Source: an uncultured Sphingomonadales bacterium
GTDB taxonomy: Bacteria; Pseudomonadota; Alphaproteobacteria; Sphingomonadales; Sphingomonadaceae
Direction: 5' to 3'
NCBI GenBank assembly: GCA_903839675.1
Contig: CAIMDB010000028.1
Span: 248,001 to 312,000, forward strand
DNA: 64,000 nucleotides
The position numbers and the translations under genes are program-made. Position 1 is the stretch's first letter; every line of letters starts with the position of its first letter. This document shows positions 61,132-64,000 of the stretch, piece after piece. Under the pieces are notes generated by a model. The model saw only the letters and a program-made list of their open reading frames with translations. It was not told the DNA's origin and did not search any database.

Positions 61132-62333
61132 TTGGCCGCGGCCTCCATGGCTGCCGGCATGAGGATGGTCGGCAGGTCCTTGGCAGGCGGCGTGGACGGC
61201 GGGGCATAAGCGGCCGGTTGCGCCAGAGAGATAGCCGCCCCTTGCGAAGGCAGATTGAGCGTCACGGTCAACACGGCGTCCTTGAGATGCACATTGGCGG
61301 CTGCACCACCGACACCGTCCCATAGCACCGAGGGGAACGACCCCCCAAGTGCTGCGGCCAGTTCAGCGCCACCCGGGAAGGCGGGTGCCCATCCGGCACG
61401 CCCATGCTGATTGTCCCGCACGACGATGTTGCGCGCGTTGGGATCATAATTCTTGTCGTTGAACGCAGATTGATAGGCGACCACCATCACATTGGTCGTG
61501 CCGTTTTCGCCGATGATGTTGCTGAACACATGCACGTCGCGATTGGCCATCACCATGACGCCCGTGCCGGTCGGCACACTCGCCACGATATTGCCCTTGG
61601 GCGCGAAATTGGGTGTGTCGTTCTTTTCAACGCGGTTGGAAAAGACGCGGATGGCGTGGCCGCCCTGCTGCGGCAGATTGGGCAGATCGAACACGAGGAT
61701 ACCGCCCGTATTGTGCATGGCGAGGTTGGAATGCACGTCGGCGCTGTAGCTGTTTTCAATCTCAATCCCGGCGACATTGTACATCGCAGTGGAATTGCGG
61801 ACGATGATGTTCTTGGACTGACCGACATAGATGCCGGCGTCTGACGCGCCTTTGACGACCGCGCCGTCGATCAGCACATCGGTCGATTCGACCGGGTAAA
61901 GACCGTAAGCGCCATTGGTTTCCTTGGGGCCGCCCGTCCATTCCACGCGGACATTGCGATAAACGATCCGGTCCGCGCCCTTGGATTTGATGCCGTCGCC
62001 GCGTGAATCTTCGACAGCGAAGTCGCGCAGTACAACGTCATCAGACGTCACAAGCAGACCTTCGCCTGCACCCTTTTGTCCCTTAAAGCTGAGGATGGTG
62101 GCCGCTGGCCCGGCACCTTTGACGGTCACGCCGTTGACGTCGAGCGACAGGCCATCGGTCAAGTCAAACCGTCCCGCGCCGATGTCGACTGTGTCGCCGG
62201 GTTTCGCCTCAATCAGGGCGGCCTGCAGCCGCTCCTGCGCTCCATCGCCCGGTTCGACACGCAAAGTGCCCGCCTGGACGTGCGCAGTGGCCATTAAGGC
62301 TATGACTGCGGCTTGCATCGCTCTCCGTTTCAT
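61128..62333 (-). CDS. Exported parallel beta-helix repeat protein
   Basis: 401 residues: signal MKRRAMQAAVIALMATAHVQAG, then right-handed beta-helix rungs from about residue 30 (FDLTDGLSLDVNGVTVKG, VLRDFAVEDSRGDGIKSKG, VVKGASDAGIYVGQSKNIIVRNSTAMYNVAGIEIENSYSADVHSN). Resembles the NosD/pectate-lyase-like family that binds or cleaves polymers or copper. It is the first gene of a minus-strand unit and is coupled to the cytochrome gene; the shared operon suggests a joint periplasmic or surface role, which is unknown. Confidence 0.8.
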   Translation of the reverse strand: MKRRAMQAAVIALMATAHVQAGTLRVEPGDGAQERLQAALIEAKPGDTVDIGAGRFDLTDGLSLDVNGVTVKGAGPAATILSFKGQKGAGEGLLVTSDDVVLRDFAVEDSRGDGIKSKGADRIVYRNVRVEWTGGPKETNGAYGLYPVESTDVLIDGAVVKGASDAGIYVGQSKNIIVRNSTAMYNVAGIEIENSYSADVHSNLAMHNTGGILVFDLPNLPQQGGHAIRVFSNRVEKNDTPNFAPKGNIVASVPTGTGVMVMANRDVHVFSNIIGENGTTNVMVVAYQSAFNDKNYDPNARNIVVRDNQHGRAGWAPAFPGGAELAAALGGSFPSVLWDGVGGAAANVHLKDAVLTVTLNLPSQGAAISLAQPAAYAPPSTPPAKDLPTILMPAAMEAAAK

Positions 62334-62396
62334 GGCGTATTCATCGCACTGACATAGGTGTAAGCCAAGAAGAAAACTGAGTTGAGGAGTATATCG

Positions 62397-62810
62397 ATGC
62401 GTCTTGCCCCCTTCATCATTGCCTGCGCGGCGCTGGCAGCACCGTCCTTTGCCGCCGTTCCTGTCGCCGGACGCTATTACACCGATGGCAAGGACAGCAT
62501 CGTCCTCATCGGACCATGCGGCCCCGTCGTCTGCGGGAAGATCGCCAAGATCATCAAGGGACCGCCGGGGGGTGGTCGCGCGCTCGACACCAACAACCCT
62601 GACCCGAACCTGCGGTCCCGCCCGATTGAGGGTCTTGTCATCCTGTCCAACTTCAAGGACGCCGGTGGCGAATGGGAAGGGAAGATCTACGATCCGCGCG
62701 CGGGCAAGACCTATCGCTCCACCATGGTCAAGCAGGCCGACGGCTCTTTGAAGGTGAAAGGCTGTGTCGGCCCCTTCTGCAAGGCCGTGAAGTTCACACC
62801 CGCCCCATAA
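62397..62810 (+). CDS. DUF2147 exported protein
   Basis: 137 residues with a signal peptide (MRLAPFIIACAALAAPSFA) and the DUF2147 fold: GRYYTDGKDSIVLIGPCGPVVCGKIAKI, GLVILSNFKDAGGEWEGKIYDPRAGKTYRSTM and LKVKGCVGPFCKAVKF, with two Cys pairs that could be disulfides. Function unknown. ATG at 62397 has GAGGAG 8 nt upstream. It diverges from the beta-helix gene across 63 bp. Confidence 0.83.
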   Translation: MRLAPFIIACAALAAPSFAAVPVAGRYYTDGKDSIVLIGPCGPVVCGKIAKIIKGPPGGGRALDTNNPDPNLRSRPIEGLVILSNFKDAGGEWEGKIYDPRAGKTYRSTMVKQADGSLKVKGCVGPFCKAVKFTPAP

Positions 62811-62816
62811 GGCGGC

Positions 62817-63764
62817 CTATTTCTTCAACCCGATCTCGATCAGCCGCTGGACGAGAAAATCGTTCGCGGTGATCGGGTCTGGGTAGAGATTGGGATGATC
62901 CCCATCCACGCAGCTCGGCAGCGTTTCGATGAGAACATCGGACGCCAGATGCAGGAAGAAGGGCATCGAATAGCGCGGAATGTGACGCCGCTCCGGCGGC
63001 GGGTTGAGCACGCGGTGGATGGTCGCGGGCAGGTGGTTGTTGGTCAGCCGTTCCAGCATGTCCCCGGAATTGATGACCATCGCACCCTCAGGCGGCGTGA
63101 TCGACAGCCAGTCGCCCTGACGGGTGAGCAGTTGCAGCCCGCCCTCTTCGGCGCCCAGCAACAGCGTGATCAGGTTGATATCGCCATGCGCGCCTGCACG
63201 AATGCCTGGCGCGTCCTTCGGGATGGGCGGATAATGCAAAAGCCGCATCACCGAATTGCCATAAGCGACGGCGGGATCAAACCAGTCGGGCGCAAGGCCG
63301 AGGTCGCGTTCAATCGCTGACAGCAGGCGGTTGCCGGCTGCGTCAAACGCCGCATACATCGCTTCAAACGTGGCCCGGAATTCCGGCAGTTCGGCAGGCC
63401 AGATATTGTCGGGCATATGATCGCGGAAGCGGTGCCCGGGCGGCAGATCGCGTCCGACATGCCAGAATTCCTTCAGGTCCACATGGTCGGCATCCTTGGC
63501 GATTTCCGTGCCAAAGGGCGTGTATCCCCGCTGCCCCGCCAGTTCCGATGTGTAATAGGACCGCTTCACCTCTTCGGGCAGTTCAAACAACAGCCGTGTC
63601 TGTTCCCACGCCTTGTCGATCAGCGCGCGGTCCACGCCGTGATCGGTGATGACCGCAAAGCCGAATGTGCGAAATGAATCCCCAAAGGCTTGGGCAAAGC
63701 CTTCAGGATCACGGTCTTGAGAAGCCAAAGAGAGGGTCGGCAGGTTCTTAAGCGTTTCGGTCAT
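62817..63764 (-). CDS. 2-oxoglutarate/Fe(II)-dependent oxygenase, isopenicillin N synthase family
   Basis: 315 residues. N-terminal DIOX_N (LPTLSLASQDRDPEGFAQAFGDSFRTFGFAVITDHGV) and the catalytic Fe ligands HGD (GAHGDINLITLL) with the distal His (ATIHRVLNP) and the RYS-type 2-oxoglutarate Arg (PRYSMPFFLH). Resembles ethylene-forming/flavone synthase-like oxygenases of bacteria; the substrate is unknown. Converges with the DUF2147 gene. Confidence 0.86.
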   Translation of the reverse strand: MTETLKNLPTLSLASQDRDPEGFAQAFGDSFRTFGFAVITDHGVDRALIDKAWEQTRLLFELPEEVKRSYYTSELAGQRGYTPFGTEIAKDADHVDLKEFWHVGRDLPPGHRFRDHMPDNIWPAELPEFRATFEAMYAAFDAAGNRLLSAIERDLGLAPDWFDPAVAYGNSVMRLLHYPPIPKDAPGIRAGAHGDINLITLLLGAEEGGLQLLTRQGDWLSITPPEGAMVINSGDMLERLTNNHLPATIHRVLNPPPERRHIPRYSMPFFLHLASDVLIETLPSCVDGDHPNLYPDPITANDFLVQRLIEIGLKK

Positions 63765-63830
63765 GCCGACCGTTTACTCAGGTTGCAGGCGTTGCGCATT
63801 TGAATTCTGCGCAACACCGACTGCAGAGAT

Positions 63831-64000
63831 TTACTCGCCGCCGGCCGAGACCAGCTTGAGCTCACCAGACTGGGTCGCCTTTTGCGACAGGCGGCCGTCA
63901 ACGCGCGCGCCGGTTTCAATTGAGATGCTCTCATAAGAGACATCGCCCGCGATGCGCGCAGCCCGTTCAATGACGAGTTCGGTCGCAACAATCGCGCCTT
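63831..64000 (-). CDS. Bactofilin, C-terminal part (5' end outside window)
   Basis: A minus-strand frame reads about 56 residues to a TAA at 63831, with GAIVATELVIERAARIAGDV, YESISIETGARVDGRLS and an ending SAGGE. This is the end of a bactofilin beta-helix, a polymer-forming cytoskeletal protein used in cell-shape, stalk or wall functions. The remainder lies to the right of the window. No function beyond the family is claimed. Confidence 0.82.
   Translation of the reverse strand, partial: GAIVATELVIERAARIAGDVSYESISIETGARVDGRLSQKATQSGELKLVSAGGE

Noticed and set aside
63761-63991. A minus-strand frame of 76 codons at the right edge
   Set aside because: The other minus-strand frame in the same stretch encodes a clear bactofilin end, so this one is a shadow.

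Overview
The window reads as a piece of an alphaproteobacterial chromosome, most likely from a sphingomonad (order Sphingomonadales). The basis is inference from gene content: COQ9, an NDUFA12-type complex I accessory protein next to DUF2155 and aat, a bactofilin, TonB-dependent transport, a RibB protein with an N-terminal helix-turn-helix, a TorF-type porin, a lone fatty acyl-AMP ligase, and high-GC coding sequence throughout. Both window ends cut genes: a LysR regulator on the left and a bactofilin on the right.

Left accessory region (1-10417). A LysR-type regulator is followed on the same strand by eleven tightly packed genes: FAD monooxygenase, type I extradiol dioxygenase, alpha/beta C-C hydrolase-like protein, cytochrome P450, single-component-type Rieske oxygenase, SDR, NAD-epimerase-like dehydrogenase, cupin, DUF2218 protein, metal-dependent cyclase-family hydrolase and FAH-family hydrolase. 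This looks like one catabolic operon for an aromatic compound whose identity I cannot name. Upstream lie two dyads with 11-nt spacers, one a perfect T-N11-A LysR-type operator. The operon ends beside the 3' end of a tRNA-Arg gene, a typical island boundary.

Core region (10501-39742). A GT-C membrane glycosyltransferase-like protein and YhhQ; COQ9, feoA, feoB and ssb with a good Fur box; a PuuD-like membrane protein, an EamA permease and an old yellow enzyme; a riboflavin block (ribD, ribE, HTH-RibB/degenerate RibA fusion, ribH) with a palindrome upstream of the fusion; a TonB-type energy transducer; gltX and nadE; a membrane LytTR regulator, serine hydrolase and prs; an L,D-transpeptidase-like protein; arsC; a lone ParA; aat overlapping DUF2155 tail to tail; NDUFA12, DUF192, a double cold-shock protein and RecX; a fatty acyl-AMP ligase; and a PAS-GGDEF-EAL protein.

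Translation block (39825-43380). tRNA-Trp, secE, nusG, rplK, rplA, an L10 leader, rplJ and rplL. It closes with a strong terminator and is not followed by rpoBC.

Right region (43411-64000). A nucleoside phosphorylase-like protein, a molybdopterin oxidoreductase and a TorF-type porin; a polyamine- or amine-glutamylation set (glutamine-synthetase-like, FAD oxidase, class III aminotransferase, second glutamine-synthetase-like) interrupted by a CYTH-CHAD protein; a perfect 31-bp inverted repeat; glnK-amtB behind a textbook sigma-54 promoter; then a minus-strand series of beta-helix protein, diheme-type cytochrome, maleylacetoacetate isomerase, GFA protein and TonB-dependent receptor; a DUF2147 protein, a 2OG-Fe(II) oxygenase and the bactofilin. 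Two copies of a REPIN-like element (about 12.75 kb and 44.1 kb) and a third, different inverted-repeat element (54.3 kb) sit in intergenic gaps. No transposase, integrase, rRNA or CRISPR array is visible.
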